48,940 bases of DNA from Neobacillus niacini NBRC 15566. Its GTDB lineage: Bacteria > Bacillota > Bacilli > Bacillales > Cytobacillaceae. The stretch covers positions 1 through 48,940 of the forward strand of contig NZ_BCVA01000044.1 of assembly GCF_001591505.1 (NCBI RefSeq), written 5' to 3'. Positions 41,440-48,940 of the stretch are shown here, one piece after another; position 1 is the first letter of the stretch, and each line of letters begins with the position of its first letter. The translations under genes and the position numbers were made by a program. The notes below the pieces were generated by a model. It was not told the DNA's origin. It did no database searches and worked only from the letters and a program-made list of their open reading frames with translations.

Positions 41440-43407
41440 CTACTTTACCTTCGAACCGTTTGGTAATGTTTGGTCAACGGTGGCAAGCGACAAGGCTCCA
41501 TCTTTCGATCCTGCTAAGATCATTCCTTGTGATAATTCTCCACGTAGTTTCACCGGCTTAAGGTTTGTTATACAAATTACTTTTCTTCCAACTAACTCCT
41601 CAGGTTTATAATACTGGGCAATGCCTGAGACCACTTGACGTTTTTCATAGCCTAAGTCCAACTGAAGTTTTAACAGCTTATCAGCTTTTTTAATATGTTC
41701 AGCCTGAACGACTTCTGCTACACGTAAATCTATTTTCATGAAATCATCTATTGCAATTTCAGCTATTTCTTCTGGCTTTTCTACTTGTTTTTCTTCTTGT
41801 TTCTCTTCAACGACTGGAGCTGAACCTCCCATTTTAGCACGGATAAATTCAACTTCCTCTGCAATTTCAAGGCGCGGGAATAAAGGATTTCCTTTTAAAA
41901 CCTTCGTACGTTTTGGAATAGCGCCGAAGCCAGTTAAACTATCCCATGTCTTAAGTTCCTCATGGTTAATGCCCAGTTGTTCAAACATACCATTCGGTGT
42001 CACTGTTAAGAATGGCTGCAGCAAAACTGCTGTTCTTCTTAATGATTCAGCTAAGTGCACCATTACACTAGCCAGCTCATCCTTATTTTCTTCTGATTTT
42101 GCCAATGCCCATGGCTGTGTTTCATCAATATATTTATTGGTACGACTCACCAATTGCCATATGGATGTTAGCGCAACGGAAAATTCCATCTTTTCCATGG
42201 CCTCTTCATATTTAGCAACCGTTTCACGATTGACCTGAAGCAGCGCCTCATCAAATTCACCCGTAGAGCCAGAATAAGCAGGAATCACACCATCAAAGTA
42301 TTTATCAATCATCGCTACTGTACGGTTTAACAGATTGCCTAGATCATTTGCTAAATCGAAATTAATTCTTTCAACAAATCCCTCTGGTGTAAATACACCA
42401 TCTGCCCCAAATGGCACTTCTCTTAATAAATAATATCGAAGCGCATCAAGACCATAACGATCAATTAATGTAACAGGATCCACAACATTGCCTTTTGATT
42501 TAGACATTTTTCCATCTTTCATTAAAAGCCAGCCATGTGCAAAAACCTTTTTAGGAAGTGGAAGATCCAAAGCCATTAACATAATGGGCCAATAAATGGT
42601 GTGGAAACGAACAATTTCTTTCCCAACAAGATGAACATCTGCTGGCCAGTATTTCAAATATTTATTTTCATTATCTGTTCCATAGCCAAGTGCCGTAATG
42701 TAATTAGATAACGCGTCAATCCAAACATAAATGACGTGTTTTGGATCCCCAGGTACTTTTACTCCCCAATCAAAGGTTGTTCTTGAAACAGCTAAATCCT
42801 CTAAACCAGGTTTGATAAAGTTATTAATCATTTCATTTTTTCGTGATTCTGGCTGGATAAACTCCGGATTTTCTTCATAGTATTGTAACAGTCGATCGAC
42901 ATATTTACTCATTTTAAAAAAGTAGGATTCTTCTTTAACGATTTCTACACCTCTGCCGCAGTCAGGGCAATTTCCTTCCACTAATTGTCGGTCAGTGTAA
43001 AAAGATTCACACGGAGTACAATACCAGCCTTCATACTTGTCCAAGTAAATATCACCTTGTTCAAGCAGTCTAGCAAAAATCTTTTCGACAACTTGCTTAT
43101 GTCTCTCTTCCGTTGTTCGAATAAAGTCGTCATAAGAGATATCAAGCTTTCTCCATAAATCTTTAATTCCATCCACAATTTCATCCACATACTGCTGTGG
43201 GGATATCCCTTTTTCCTCAGCTTTGCGCTGAATTTTTTGCCCGTGCTCATCTGTTCCTGTTAAGTACATTACATCAAAGCCGCGCATCCTTTTATAGCGT
43301 GCCATTGCGTCTCCGGCTACAGTAGTATAAGCATGGCCAATATGTAAATTTCCGCTCGGATAATAAATCGGAGTGGTGAGATAAAAAGTTTTTTGTTTTT
43401 CTTGCAT
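41440..43407 (-). CDS. metG: Methionine--tRNA ligase (MetG/MetS)
   Basis: A 655-residue class I synthetase. The HIGH motif (LHIGHAYTT, residues 21-29) is close to the N-terminus. The zinc insert has CTPCESFY and, later, CPDCG. KMSKSKGN is present in the Rossmann core. The C-terminal 110 residues (about 545-655) form the EMAPII-like tRNA-binding domain (IDDFMKIDLRVAEVVQAEHI), joined by a Glu/Lys/Val-rich linker. No T-box was seen upstream. The ATG follows AGGAGGG. Confidence 0.98.
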   Translation of the reverse strand: MQEKQKTFYLTTPIYYPSGNLHIGHAYTTVAGDAMARYKRMRGFDVMYLTGTDEHGQKIQRKAEEKGISPQQYVDEIVDGIKDLWRKLDISYDDFIRTTEERHKQVVEKIFARLLEQGDIYLDKYEGWYCTPCESFYTDRQLVEGNCPDCGRGVEIVKEESYFFKMSKYVDRLLQYYEENPEFIQPESRKNEMINNFIKPGLEDLAVSRTTFDWGVKVPGDPKHVIYVWIDALSNYITALGYGTDNENKYLKYWPADVHLVGKEIVRFHTIYWPIMLMALDLPLPKKVFAHGWLLMKDGKMSKSKGNVVDPVTLIDRYGLDALRYYLLREVPFGADGVFTPEGFVERINFDLANDLGNLLNRTVAMIDKYFDGVIPAYSGSTGEFDEALLQVNRETVAKYEEAMEKMEFSVALTSIWQLVSRTNKYIDETQPWALAKSEENKDELASVMVHLAESLRRTAVLLQPFLTVTPNGMFEQLGINHEELKTWDSLTGFGAIPKRTKVLKGNPLFPRLEIAEEVEFIRAKMGGSAPVVEEKQEEKQVEKPEEIAEIAIDDFMKIDLRVAEVVQAEHIKKADKLLKLQLDLGYEKRQVVSGIAQYYKPEELVGRKVICITNLKPVKLRGELSQGMILAGSKDGALSLATVDQTLPNGSKVK

Positions 43408-43768
43408 TTGATACCCTCCTAATAGTAAACACTCAACATTTCTATTAAAACATTATTACCTTTTTTCGTCCTTCTATATCATCAAAATATACCCAAAAAT
43501 CAATAAATGTGCAATAAAGCCCAAACATATGCAATAGATTTATTTTATCATTTTTCCTTCTCCCCCCAAAAAAATAAAACTTCTGTCGAAACTTATATAG
43601 AAGATTATTGTTGTTTTTTGTCGAATTTTACAAAGTAAATACGAAACTAATTTAATCACATAATAATGGTAAAAAACCAATAAACTTGAATGACTATTCA
43701 TTATACATTGATATATCAACAATTCTATGAATTGATAATATTTTCCATTATTTTTTACTTTAAAGTAA
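43408..43768. other. Intergenic region between metG and abrB
   Basis: Very AT-rich divergent gap without a supportable gene. It must contain the metG promoter on the minus strand, which I could not place with confidence. Its right end carries the abrB promoter. Confidence 0.5.
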
Positions 43769-43797
43769 TTGACGGAAAATGGAATCGCTGGTATTAT
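43769..43797 (+). promoter_or_regulatory. abrB promoter
   Basis: TTGACG (43769-43774) and TATTAT (43792-43797) are 17 bp apart. The Spo0A boxes lie just downstream, where binding would block transcription. Confidence 0.75.
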
Positions 43798-43813
43798 AAG
43801 TTTATAAAAAATA

Positions 43814-43830
43814 TGTCGAATAATGACGAA
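43814..43830 (+). promoter_or_regulatory. Tandem Spo0A boxes of abrB
   Basis: TGTCGAA (43814-43820) and TGACGAA (43824-43830) are separated by three bases, the arrangement known from the B. subtilis abrB promoter, which Spo0A~P represses. Confidence 0.9.
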
Positions 43831-43878
43831 TAAATAGAAATAGAAGTTTATAGGTTTAATATGAGAGGAGCTATTAAA

Positions 43879-44163
43879 ATGAAATCTACAGGTATTGTCC
43901 GTAAAGTTGATGAATTAGGTCGTGTAGTAATTCCTATCGAATTAAGAAGAACACTTGGTATTGCTGAAAAAGACGCACTCGAAATTTATGTTGATGACGA
44001 GCGCATTATCTTAAAGAAATACAAGCCTAATATGACTTGCCAAGTAACAGGTGAAGTTTCTGATGATAACTTAGCACTTGCTGGCGGAAAGTTAATCCTT
44101 AGCCGTGAAGGTGCAGAACAGTTAGTAAATGAAATCAAAAGCCAATTTGAATTGGTGAAATAA
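43879..44163 (+). CDS. abrB: Transition-state regulator AbrB
   Basis: A 94-residue DNA-binding protein that represses stationary-phase genes during growth. The swapped-hairpin DNA-binding domain occupies residues 1-53 (STGIVRKVDELGRVVIPIEL and EIYVDDERIILKKYKPN). The C-terminal half mediates multimerisation. The ATG at 43879 follows GAGGAG. Six upstream in-frame codons contain that site and are not part of the protein. It is the only protein gene on the plus strand in the window. Spo0A boxes in its promoter link it to spoIIE and spoVG control here. Confidence 0.98.
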   Translation: MKSTGIVRKVDELGRVVIPIELRRTLGIAEKDALEIYVDDERIILKKYKPNMTCQVTGEVSDDNLALAGGKLILSREGAEQLVNEIKSQFELVK

Positions 44164-44170
44164 TATAAAT

Positions 44171-44203
44171 GAAGCTTCTCCTGCAGCGGGAGAAGCTTTT
44201 TTT
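44171..44203 (+). terminator. Terminator of abrB
   Basis: Stem AAGCTTCTCC with GGGAGAAGCTT around TGCAGC, followed by T7. It lies between the convergent abrB and rsmI stops. Confidence 0.9.
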
Positions 44204-44208
44204 AATGA

Positions 44209-45090
44209 TTATTGGTCAATATGGTATGCTTGATATACTTCACGTTTGTTAATGCCGCGATCCTTCGCTGTTTGTTTGATCGCCTCTTTAGAAGGAATTT
44301 CTTTTACACTTATGTAGTGATTTACATGTTCTTCAATCGACAGGGCTTCCCACCAGGAACTTTCTTCTTCCTTTAGTTTGCTTTCGTCGGCACCTTCAAT
44401 AATTAAGCAAAATTCACCACGAATTTCATCCTGATGTGCCCATTCCACTACTTCAGATAAGTTTCCTCTTATAAATTCCTCAAATTTCTTAGTTAATTCA
44501 CGACAAATCGCCGCCTTACGATCCCCGAGGATATCATACATACTTGTTAAGGTTTCTTTCAGTCGATGTGGCGATTCGTAGAAAATAAGTGTTCCTGTTT
44601 GTTTCTTTAAACTCTCTAACTCTGTTTTCTTTTCCTTTTTGCTTCGGTTTAAGAATCCATAGAAATAGAAAGGCTGACAGGTAAGTCCTGAGGCAATTAA
44701 TGCTGGAAGGGCTGCATTAGCTCCTGGCAGGGGTACTACGGTTACCTTTTCACTTATTGCAGCCTCTACGAGCTCATATCCTGGATCTGAAATTGCCGGC
44801 ATACCAGCATCACTCACCAAAGCAATTTTCATGCCTTCTTTAATTTTATGAATAAGCTTCTCGCCACTTGATTCCTTATTATGCTCATGATAGCTGACAA
44901 CTGGCGTTTGAATTTCAAAGTAATTGCATAATTTCTTTGTATTTCTTGTATCCTCTGCCGCAATCAAATCTGCTTCCTTTAAAATCCTTACAGCACGAAA
45001 ACTCATGTCCTCAAGGTTGCCAATTGGAGTTGGGACAAGATAAAGTATTCCCTTTTGTGCCTCATTTTCAAAGCTCTTTTGCTGCCACAC
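44209..45090 (-). CDS. rsmI: 16S rRNA (cytidine-2'-O)-methyltransferase (RsmI)
   Basis: A protein of about 293 residues that 2'-O-methylates C1402 of 16S rRNA in the P site. Landmarks are YLVPTPIGNLEDMSFRAV, AAEDTRNTKKL, LVSDAGMPAISDPGYELV and PLPGANAALPALIASGL. I chose a GTG start (MWQQKSF), which follows GGGTGATGAAT and matches the B. subtilis N-terminus. An ATG six codons upstream (45108) overlaps the yabB stop as TAATG. In B. subtilis yazA lies between yabB and this gene; here it is missing. Confidence 0.96.
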   Translation of the reverse strand: MWQQKSFENEAQKGILYLVPTPIGNLEDMSFRAVRILKEADLIAAEDTRNTKKLCNYFEIQTPVVSYHEHNKESSGEKLIHKIKEGMKIALVSDAGMPAISDPGYELVEAAISEKVTVVPLPGANAALPALIASGLTCQPFYFYGFLNRSKKEKKTELESLKKQTGTLIFYESPHRLKETLTSMYDILGDRKAAICRELTKKFEEFIRGNLSEVVEWAHQDEIRGEFCLIIEGADESKLKEEESSWWEALSIEEHVNHYISVKEIPSKEAIKQTAKDRGINKREVYQAYHIDQ

Positions 45091-45107
45091 ATTCATCACC
45101 CATTTCA

Positions 45108-45848
45108 TTATTCGCCATATAAAATTTTTCTTATATCAGCTGTGTATTCCCCTTCTTCATTGTAAACAAATAAGGGAGGAAGTATTTTTAAATCCGGACT
45201 GCCATCTTTAATTGCTTCAATTAATAATGTATTTGCCTCTTTCCCTTGCTTCGGATAAACAAACTGAATGCGCTTTGGTTCAAGGCGATACTGCCGCATA
45301 AGCGAAATGATATCCATCAGCCTTCCTGGACGATGGACAAATGCCACCTTTCCGCCTTGTCTCACCAGCTGACTTGAGGCCTTTACCGCATCTTCAAGAG
45401 TACATAGAATCTCATGACGAGCAATAGCCAGATGCTCATTCGGATTTATTTCCTCTTTTGAAGCTGTTGTAAAATAGGGCGGATTGCAGGTGACTACATC
45501 ATATTTTCCATAGCCTAATTGTTTAGGCATTTCTTTTATATCCCCATGAATCATCTGCAGGCGTTCCTGAAGATGGTTATATTCAATACTTCTTACTGCC
45601 ATGTCATAAAGACGCTCTTGTATCTCTACACCAGCAATATTCCCCTTTGTACGGGCACTTAAAAATAATGGAATCACACCATTTCCACTACAAAGATCAA
45701 TGATATTCCCTTTTTGTATCGGGACATACACAAATCGAGCGAGTAAAACCGCATCTAACGAAAAAGCAAAAACTGAAGGACTTTGGATAATCCTTAGATT
45801 TTCAGCAAGCAAATAATCAAGCCGCTCATCACCCTTTAACAAAACCAT
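45108..45848 (-). CDS. yabB: tRNA(1)(Val) (adenine(37)-N6)-methyltransferase-like protein (YabB/TrmN6)
   Basis: A 246-residue class I SAM methyltransferase. The SAM loop is IIDLCSGNGVIPLFLS (about residues 48-63) and the adenine-N6 catalytic motif is CNPPYF. It begins DERLDYLLAENLRIIQ, as in the YfiC/TrmN6 family. The tRNA target is inferred from that family. The ATG follows AGAGGTG. It is separated from yabA by a terminator and directly abuts rsmI. Confidence 0.92.
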   Translation of the reverse strand: MVLLKGDERLDYLLAENLRIIQSPSVFAFSLDAVLLARFVYVPIQKGNIIDLCSGNGVIPLFLSARTKGNIAGVEIQERLYDMAVRSIEYNHLQERLQMIHGDIKEMPKQLGYGKYDVVTCNPPYFTTASKEEINPNEHLAIARHEILCTLEDAVKASSQLVRQGGKVAFVHRPGRLMDIISLMRQYRLEPKRIQFVYPKQGKEANTLLIEAIKDGSPDLKILPPLFVYNEEGEYTADIRKILYGE

Positions 45849-45873
45849 AACTACACACCTCTAAATAATATGT

Positions 45874-45903
45874 AAAAAAATGAGGCTGACCTGTGTCAAC
45901 CTC
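45874..45903 (-). terminator. Terminator of yabA
   Basis: Minus-strand GAGGTTGAC pairs with GTCAGCCTC (one mismatch) around ACAG, followed by T7. It ends the holB-ricT-yabA unit. Confidence 0.85.
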
Positions 45904-45909
45904 TTCATG

Positions 45910-46281
45910 TTATTTCTTATTAAGAAAGGAGAGACAAAATAAGCAATCGCCTTCCTTACGTAAACTTCCAAAATGAAGGTTACAAATATGAAATCCTTCT
46001 TGGTATAGACGAGCAAGATTATCATAGCCTTCTCCGATATCTAAAGTCCGGTCTCCGGCAGACACACGGGAGGTTGTCCCTTTTTTAACTTTCTCATCCT
46101 TTTTTTCTTTTTCCGTGGTTACATCTAAACGGCGTCTTAGATGTTCATTTTCTAGCTTTAAATAATGATTCTCTTCTAGTATTTCGGCTAAATGCTGCTT
46201 TAATTCCCCGAGTTGTTGGTAAAGATGGCCAATTTGTGTTTCCATATTACTTACTGATTCAAATATCTCTTTTTTATCCAC
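45910..46281 (-). CDS. yabA: Replication initiation control protein YabA
   Basis: A protein of about 123 residues that binds both DnaA and DnaN to limit initiation. The N-terminal half is a leucine-zipper coiled coil (about 8-60, LYQQLGELKQHLAEILEENH). The C-terminal zinc-binding part has HICNLHFGSLRKEGDCLFCL with one His and three Cys. I chose the GTG at 46281 (MDKKEIFES), six bases after AGAGGTG. An upstream GTG three codons out overlaps that site. It lies 3 bp after ricT. Confidence 0.96.
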   Translation of the reverse strand: MDKKEIFESVSNMETQIGHLYQQLGELKQHLAEILEENHYLKLENEHLRRRLDVTTEKEKKDEKVKKGTTSRVSAGDRTLDIGEGYDNLARLYQEGFHICNLHFGSLRKEGDCLFCLSFLNKK

Positions 46282-46293
46282 GTCGCACACCTC

Positions 46294-47121
46294 TTAATCT
46301 GTGGATTGTATAGACAAGGCACCCTCTTTAATGATTTCGTCCAATGTATACTCCAGAACTCGATCCTGTTCCTTTAGTTCCACCTGAAGTACCCGCTCTA
46401 ATATATTTAATCCTACCACTTTTCCTCGACCTTGAGGAGTTTCAATCATCTCGCCCAAATCAGGCAGTTGTTCTTTAGCAGCTTCGTATTCATCATTTTC
46501 ATATTTTAAACAGCACATAAGCCTACCGCATAAACCGGATATCTTAGTAGGATTCAATGAGAGATTTTGGTCTTTTGCCATCTTAATGGATACAGGGTCA
46601 AAATCACCTAAGAACGTGGAACAACACAGCATCCTTCCACATGGACCAATTCCTCCAAGCATTTTCGCTTCATCCCGAACACCGATTTGGCGTAATTCAA
46701 TTCTTGTCCGAAAAATAGACGCTAAATCTTTTACTAACTCACGAAAATCTACTCTTCCGTCAGCAGTAAAATAGAAAATTATCTTATTTCGGTCAAATGT
46801 ATATTCAACATCCACTAGCTTCATATCTAATTGGTGTCCATTTACTTTTTCATTACAAACATCATATGCTTCCTGGGCAGCTTGTTTATTTTCTTCAACG
46901 ATCATTCGATCTTTGTGATCTGCAATTCTCACTACCTTTTTTAAGGGTAAAACAACGTCATGCTCTTCAACCTGTTTACGAGGAACAACGGCCCTTCCGT
47001 ATTCTACACCGCGCACAGTTTCGACAATGACGAAGTCGTCCTTCTGAATTGAGAGGTCTCCAGGATCAAAATAATAGATTTTACCCGCTTTTTTAAAGCG
47101 TACTCCTACAACATCATACAA
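46294..47121 (-). CDS. ricT: Ric complex subunit RicT (YaaT), PSP1 family
   Basis: A 275-residue PSP1 C-terminal-domain protein (MYDVVGVRFKKAGKIYYFDP). The cysteine-rich centre, CGRMLCCSTFLGDFDP and CGRLMCCLKYEND, provides ligands for [4Fe-4S] clusters shared with RicA and RicF in B. subtilis. The complex stimulates RNase Y maturation of mRNAs and affects sporulation, competence and biofilms. RicA and RicF are not in this window. The start is TTG after AGGAGGG, overlapping the holB stop by 8 bp. Confidence 0.96.
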   Translation of the reverse strand: MYDVVGVRFKKAGKIYYFDPGDLSIQKDDFVIVETVRGVEYGRAVVPRKQVEEHDVVLPLKKVVRIADHKDRMIVEENKQAAQEAYDVCNEKVNGHQLDMKLVDVEYTFDRNKIIFYFTADGRVDFRELVKDLASIFRTRIELRQIGVRDEAKMLGGIGPCGRMLCCSTFLGDFDPVSIKMAKDQNLSLNPTKISGLCGRLMCCLKYENDEYEAAKEQLPDLGEMIETPQGRGKVVGLNILERVLQVELKEQDRVLEYTLDEIIKEGALSIQSTD

Positions 47122-48121
47122 ATGAAGATCCCTCCTGCAAATTCAACACAAGCTCTTCCATCATTAGCTGCGGATTCATATTAGCCGCAAGCTTCCTTTT
47201 TGCCTCGAGAATAGCCGACATTTGATCCGATAACCGCCGTCCGGATGTTTCAAGAGCATACTGTCTCAACCGGTCACTTTCAGCTTTAAAGACGATTTGC
47301 TCCTGTTTATCTAATTGTATATATAATAAATCCTTAAAAATAAGAAGTAAAAGATCTAAACCACGATTAATCTGTTCTTTCTCTTTAAAGTGTGAAAACC
47401 ATTCCCCTTGAAGAGTTACCATAGCTTCTAAAGGATTTTTTCTCAACACCTCATATAATTTTACCACTATCTTTTGAGCTTGTGCAAACCAATCATCACC
47501 ATTTAACTCATACGCCTCGTCCAGGCTATTTGTCAACTGAGCTAATAATGGTGCTTTCATTGGATTAACGCCATTTTCAGTTAATTGTTGAATCATCGCA
47601 TGCAGAGGTAATGGTTTAAATGATAATATTTGGCAGCGCGAAAGAATGGTCGGTAATAGCTGTTGCGGCTGCTCTGTTAAAAGAAAGGCTGTAGTTTGTG
47701 AGTTTGGTTCCTCAAGAAACTTAAGCAAACTATTTGCCGCACTAACACTCATTTTATCAGCGTCACTAATCATATAAACCTTTCTTTGTGATTCCACACC
47801 TTTTTTTGAGAACTCCTCTTGGAGGTCTTGAATTTGTTGTTTCTTAATCGATAACCCATCAGGCTCAACCTTATGAACATCTGGGTGATTACCGCTGTTA
47901 ATACGGCGGCAATTATGACAGGCTTCACATGGTTTATAGCCTTCTATTAAAGAATCACAAAATAAAGCTTTTGTAATTAATAAGGCAATTTCCTTTTTAC
48001 CAGTCCCTCTGATTCCCTCAAATAAATAGGCGTGGGCGACACGATTCTTCAACAAACTGTTCTTTAACATTTTTAGCACGGCCGGCTGAAGATCTTCTAG
48101 TTGGTCCCATGTTTTCACCAC
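47114..48121 (-). CDS. holB: DNA polymerase III delta' subunit (HolB)
   Basis: A protein of about 335 residues in the clamp loader that opens the DnaN ring. The AAA+ fold has a P-loop-like GIRGTGKKEIA. The zinc module has CDSLIEGYKPCEACHNC, followed by the sensor-type LKFLEEPNSQTTAFLLTEQP and LSRCQILSF. I chose the GTG at 48121, which follows GGGTGATGAAC and lines up with B. subtilis HolB. A GTG at 48130 is possible. A MITE-like element lies directly upstream where yaaR is found in B. subtilis. Confidence 0.95.
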   Translation of the reverse strand: MVKTWDQLEDLQPAVLKMLKNSLLKNRVAHAYLFEGIRGTGKKEIALLITKALFCDSLIEGYKPCEACHNCRRINSGNHPDVHKVEPDGLSIKKQQIQDLQEEFSKKGVESQRKVYMISDADKMSVSAANSLLKFLEEPNSQTTAFLLTEQPQQLLPTILSRCQILSFKPLPLHAMIQQLTENGVNPMKAPLLAQLTNSLDEAYELNGDDWFAQAQKIVVKLYEVLRKNPLEAMVTLQGEWFSHFKEKEQINRGLDLLLLIFKDLLYIQLDKQEQIVFKAESDRLRQYALETSGRRLSDQMSAILEAKRKLAANMNPQLMMEELVLNLQEGSSFV

Positions 48122-48153
48122 GTTCATCACCCACTTACTTTTATTTATTTATT

Positions 48154-48219
48154 TGGCTGTGTTACTTTTTTTGCCCGTTGATAACCAATCTAATCAACAT
48201 TTTAGCTTTAACACAGCCA
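48154..48219. mobile_element. MITE-like inverted-repeat element, 66 bp
   Basis: Perfect 11-bp terminal inverted repeats TGGCTGTGTTA and TAACACAGCCA enclose an inner GTTGAT (48177-48182) and ATCAAC (48193-48198). It has no coding capacity and no clear target duplication. It shares ends and GCCCGTTGAT with the element at 35674-35765. It fills almost the whole gap between darA and holB, ending 5 bp from the darA stop. Confidence 0.7.
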
Positions 48220-48224
48220 TAGAT

Positions 48225-48554
48225 TTAAAAATGCATAAATTGTTCGATTGGAAGTACAAAGACAGTAGCACCGCCGACCTCAACTTCAACTGGATAAGGT
48301 ACAAAAGAGTCCGCATTTCCTCCCATAGGAGAAACCGGTGCCACTAATTGATCCCGTGATTTACAGTTATCTTTTATGATTTGCAAGGCACGATCTACAC
48401 GAATATCTTCTGTTCCAATCATAAAGGTGGTGTTGCCAGATTTCAAAAAGCCGCCTGTAGTTGCCAGCTTTGTCGCTCTAAAATTATTATCAACCAATGC
48501 TTTTGATAATCGATTGCTATCCTGGTCCTGAACAACAGCGATGATAAGTTTCAT
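48225..48554 (-). CDS. darA: Cyclic di-AMP receptor DarA (YaaQ, PII-like)
   Basis: A 109-residue PII-like trimer protein that binds c-di-AMP. Family segments are MKLIIAVVQDQDSNRLSKAL, KLATTGGFLKSGNTTFMIG, and APVSPMGGNADSFVPYPVEV followed by GGATVFVL; the TGGFLKSGN loop contacts the ligand in homologues. The downstream effector is not well defined. I chose the ATG at 48554, nine bases after AGGGG, equal in length to the B. subtilis protein. The usual upstream neighbour tmk is not within the remaining 386 bp. Confidence 0.96.
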   Translation of the reverse strand: MKLIIAVVQDQDSNRLSKALVDNNFRATKLATTGGFLKSGNTTFMIGTEDIRVDRALQIIKDNCKSRDQLVAPVSPMGGNADSFVPYPVEVEVGGATVFVLPIEQFMHF

Positions 48555-48762
48555 CTCTACCAACCCCTTCGTCAACATTCATTTATCTTTCCTATATTAT
48601 AACAGGTATTTGTCCCTGTTACATTGATATTCGACATAGGTTGTTTTGGAAAGTTGTCTGAAATTTTATTCTGGGCGGTCGAAGTAACTTGCCTAATTGC
48701 TTTAATGGCAGTCGTATTGGCATCGTTATTGGTAAACCCTCATGGAAACCAGCAAAAGTAAA
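48555..48762. other. Non-coding leader region upstream of darA
   Basis: A TATAAT on the minus strand (about 48595-48601) overlaps a dyad, TAACAGG with CCTGTTA (48600-48621). This may be the darA promoter or an operator, but no good -35 is seen. No tmk coding sequence is present. Confidence 0.35.
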
Positions 48763-48940
48763 ACAGGCGGAGATATTCCGGTTAAATGCAGAATGAGGCT
48801 CTTTTCGGGGTATTTAAGCGGAGGGTTTCCGCTTAATCAAAGAAAACTCTCCCATTTTTGTATTTTTTGGGTCAATAGGCGGAATCTCTCCGACTGTTTA
48901 AGCCCTTTTTATTAGTAATTACGAGTTAAGCGGAATTTCT
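48763..48940. repeat. Four-hairpin composite repeat, copy C (inverted, cut by the window end)
   Basis: Units start at 48763, 48813, 48873 and 48926; the last is truncated. Distances are 50, 60 and 53 bp. The unit at 48813-48838 contains the perfect 9-bp stem TTAAGCGGA with TCCGCTTAA. The spacers match the reverse complement of copy A: TTTTTATTAGTAATTAC at 48905-48921 here and GTAATTACTAATAAAAA at 286-302. Orientation is therefore opposite to copies A and B. Confidence 0.8.

Noticed and set aside
43540..43722. A 60-codon minus-strand reading frame between metG and abrB
   Set aside because: Very AT-rich, composition typical of promoter DNA, no ribosome-binding site and no recognisable domain.
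48624..48761. A plus-strand 45-codon frame from TTG with a hydrophobic stretch, upstream of darA
   Set aside because: No ribosome-binding site, no ATG at the start, opposite strand to all neighbours. It could be a remnant but cannot be supported.
1..48940. CRISPR arrays, prophage genes, toxin-antitoxin or defence islands
   Set aside because: No regularly spaced identical repeats with unique spacers and no such genes; almost all coding DNA is assigned to conserved Bacillus genes. The four-unit hairpin repeats are not CRISPR because the units are imperfect palindromes with related, not unique, spacers.

Overview
The window is a chromosomal block from a low-GC, endospore-forming Firmicute of the family Bacillaceae. 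Gene content and order match the origin-proximal darA(yaaQ)-to-lysS segment of Bacillus subtilis almost gene for gene, in inverted orientation. Nearly every gene is on the minus strand; only abrB and one tRNA-Met are on the plus strand. Species cannot be fixed from the sequence. The intergenic repeats and several missing genes point to a Bacillus relative other than B. subtilis itself.

Layout, right to left (direction of transcription): darA, holB, ricT, yabA (c-di-AMP sensor, clamp loader, RNA maturation factor, initiation control), then trmN6-type yabB and rsmI, then abrB (plus strand), metG, tatD, yabE, rnmV, ksgA, yabG, veg, sspF, ispE, purR, ridA, spoVG, glmU, prs, ctc, pth, fin, mfd, spoVT, yabM, yabN, rqcP, yabP, yabQ, divIC, yabR, tRNA-Met (plus strand), spoIIE, yabS, yabT, tilS, hprT, ftsH, coaX, hslO, yacD, cysK, folP, folB, folK, yazB, dusB, lysS. 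Core replication, translation, nucleotide, cell-wall and folate genes are interleaved with sporulation genes.

Several sporulation genes carry promoters readable by eye: sigma-H at spoVG, the 21-bp-spaced Spo0A-type sigma-A promoter at spoIIE, sigma-F-like at yabS and fin, sigma-E-like at yabP, sigma-G-like at spoVT and sspF, sigma-K at yabG, and Spo0A boxes at abrB. The window therefore samples most of the sporulation cascade. Rho-independent terminators divide it into many short operons.

Differences from the B. subtilis template: pabB-pabA-pabC are absent between cysK and folP; yaaR is absent between darA and holB, where a small inverted-repeat element sits; yazA is absent between yabB and rsmI; tmk is not next to darA within the window; the tRNA locus has one tRNA. 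The least explained content is intergenic. There is a composite element of about 190 bp made of four ordered hairpins, present three times. There are two MITE-like elements with TGGCTGTG ends, and a duplicated 25-bp repeat. A perfect parS-type 16-mer lies in the loop of the metG terminator. No CRISPR array, prophage, defence cluster or secondary-metabolite system is visible; the coding content is ordinary housekeeping and sporulation.
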